A stretch of DNA of 34,835 nt from Bacteroidales bacterium (lineage in GTDB: Bacteria > Bacteroidota > Bacteroidia > Bacteroidales > Bacteroidaceae). The stretch covers positions 1 through 34,835 of the forward strand of contig JAAYUD010000094.1 in the NCBI GenBank assembly GCA_012517855.1, given 5' to 3'. This document shows, in pieces, positions 34,595 to 34,835 of the stretch (its first letter is position 1; each line of letters starts with the position of its first letter). Below the pieces are notes generated by a model. That model worked only from the letters and a program-made list of their open reading frames with translations. It searched no databases and was not told where the DNA came from. A program made the translations under genes and the position numbers.

Positions 34595-34835
34595 CTATGC
34601 TGAAGCCAGCAAACTTAAGGCATTTTCCATTTCTTGTCGATAACGATGCCCTTTGGTAAAGCTTATCTTAATGAGTGATTTCATCTCTTTGATGTGTACG
34701 GCACTCAGCATGATCTTCTTAATGAAGCTGTCTGTCGTAAAGCCGGCTATCTCCGTATGTTTAAAGAGCCGCTCTTTTGTATTGTATATCAACACGTAAG
34801 CTGCCGAGTGCAGAAATAAGCGTAGTTGGTTGGCA
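34595..34835 (-). CDS. IS1380-family transposase, C-terminal part
   Basis: The frame is open to the window edge, so about 79 C-terminal residues are visible and the gene continues beyond 34835. The stretch NQLRLFLHSAAYVLIYNTKE, then GFTTDSFIKKIMLSAVHIKEMKSLIKI, follows the conserved tail of IS1380-type transposases (NQFRLxLxxAAY...; TFDxIRxKLLKxAARV...). Whether the element is complete cannot be judged. Confidence 0.75.
   Translation of the reverse strand, partial: ANQLRLFLHSAAYVLIYNTKERLFKHTEIAGFTTDSFIKKIMLSAVHIKEMKSLIKISFTKGHRYRQEMENALSLLASA

Overview
The window comes from a gut-type Bacteroides. It is low-GC and has no Shine-Dalgarno-like sites. It carries many promoters of the Bacteroides sigma form (TTTG, about 19-21 bases, TAnnTTTG), a SusC/SusD pair, a hybrid two-component regulator and an HU-HIG type DNA-binding protein. 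The species cannot be fixed from the sequence alone.

Layout. 1-2313 is core: the 3' part of argH, an aldo/keto reductase, tRNA-Gly(GCC), tRNA-Leu(UAA) and a terminator. 2314-4086 is a scar region just behind the tRNAs: an HU/winged-helix protein whose leader holds a perfect 26-bp palindrome, an orphan promoter, and a decayed IS4-type transposase. 4087-23402 is a polysaccharide utilisation locus (PUL). Its minus-strand operon reads SusE-like lipoprotein, GH76-like lipoprotein, SusC, SusD, GH38 alpha-mannosidase, then the hybrid two-component regulator. Divergent on the plus strand are a lipoprotein with Ig-like and LamG-like domains and a lipoprotein joining a discoidin-like domain to a calpain-like cysteine protease. 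23403-26016 is gene-poor, with a tandem pair of paralogous small envelope proteins and a dense set of inverted repeats. 26017-34077 is core again: YhcH/YiaL family protein, radC, a family-2 glycosyltransferase, efp, rpmH, a PASTA-domain protein, an RluD-type pseudouridine synthase, ddl, an acyltransferase and a NigD-like lipoprotein. The right edge cuts an IS1380-family transposase.

How the genes fit together. The PUL looks built for alpha-mannose-containing glycans. Surface lipoproteins (SusD, SusE-like, GH76-like, LamG) would capture the glycan, SusC would import it, and the secreted GH38 would trim mannose in the periplasm. The calpain-like protease beside it suggests the real target may be a mannosylated protein or peptide; that part is inference.

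Three features are not standard. The regulator has Gln839 where the phospho-accepting His should be, and decayed ATP-binding and receiver motifs. The GH76-like protein has Ala-Ser where the catalytic Asp-Asp pair should be. A direct repeat with exactly 21-bp spacing in the divergent promoter region is a candidate operator for the AraC-type domain of the regulator. Together they suggest a mannan-type PUL whose sensor may work without its own phosphorelay and whose GH76 fold is used for binding rather than cutting.
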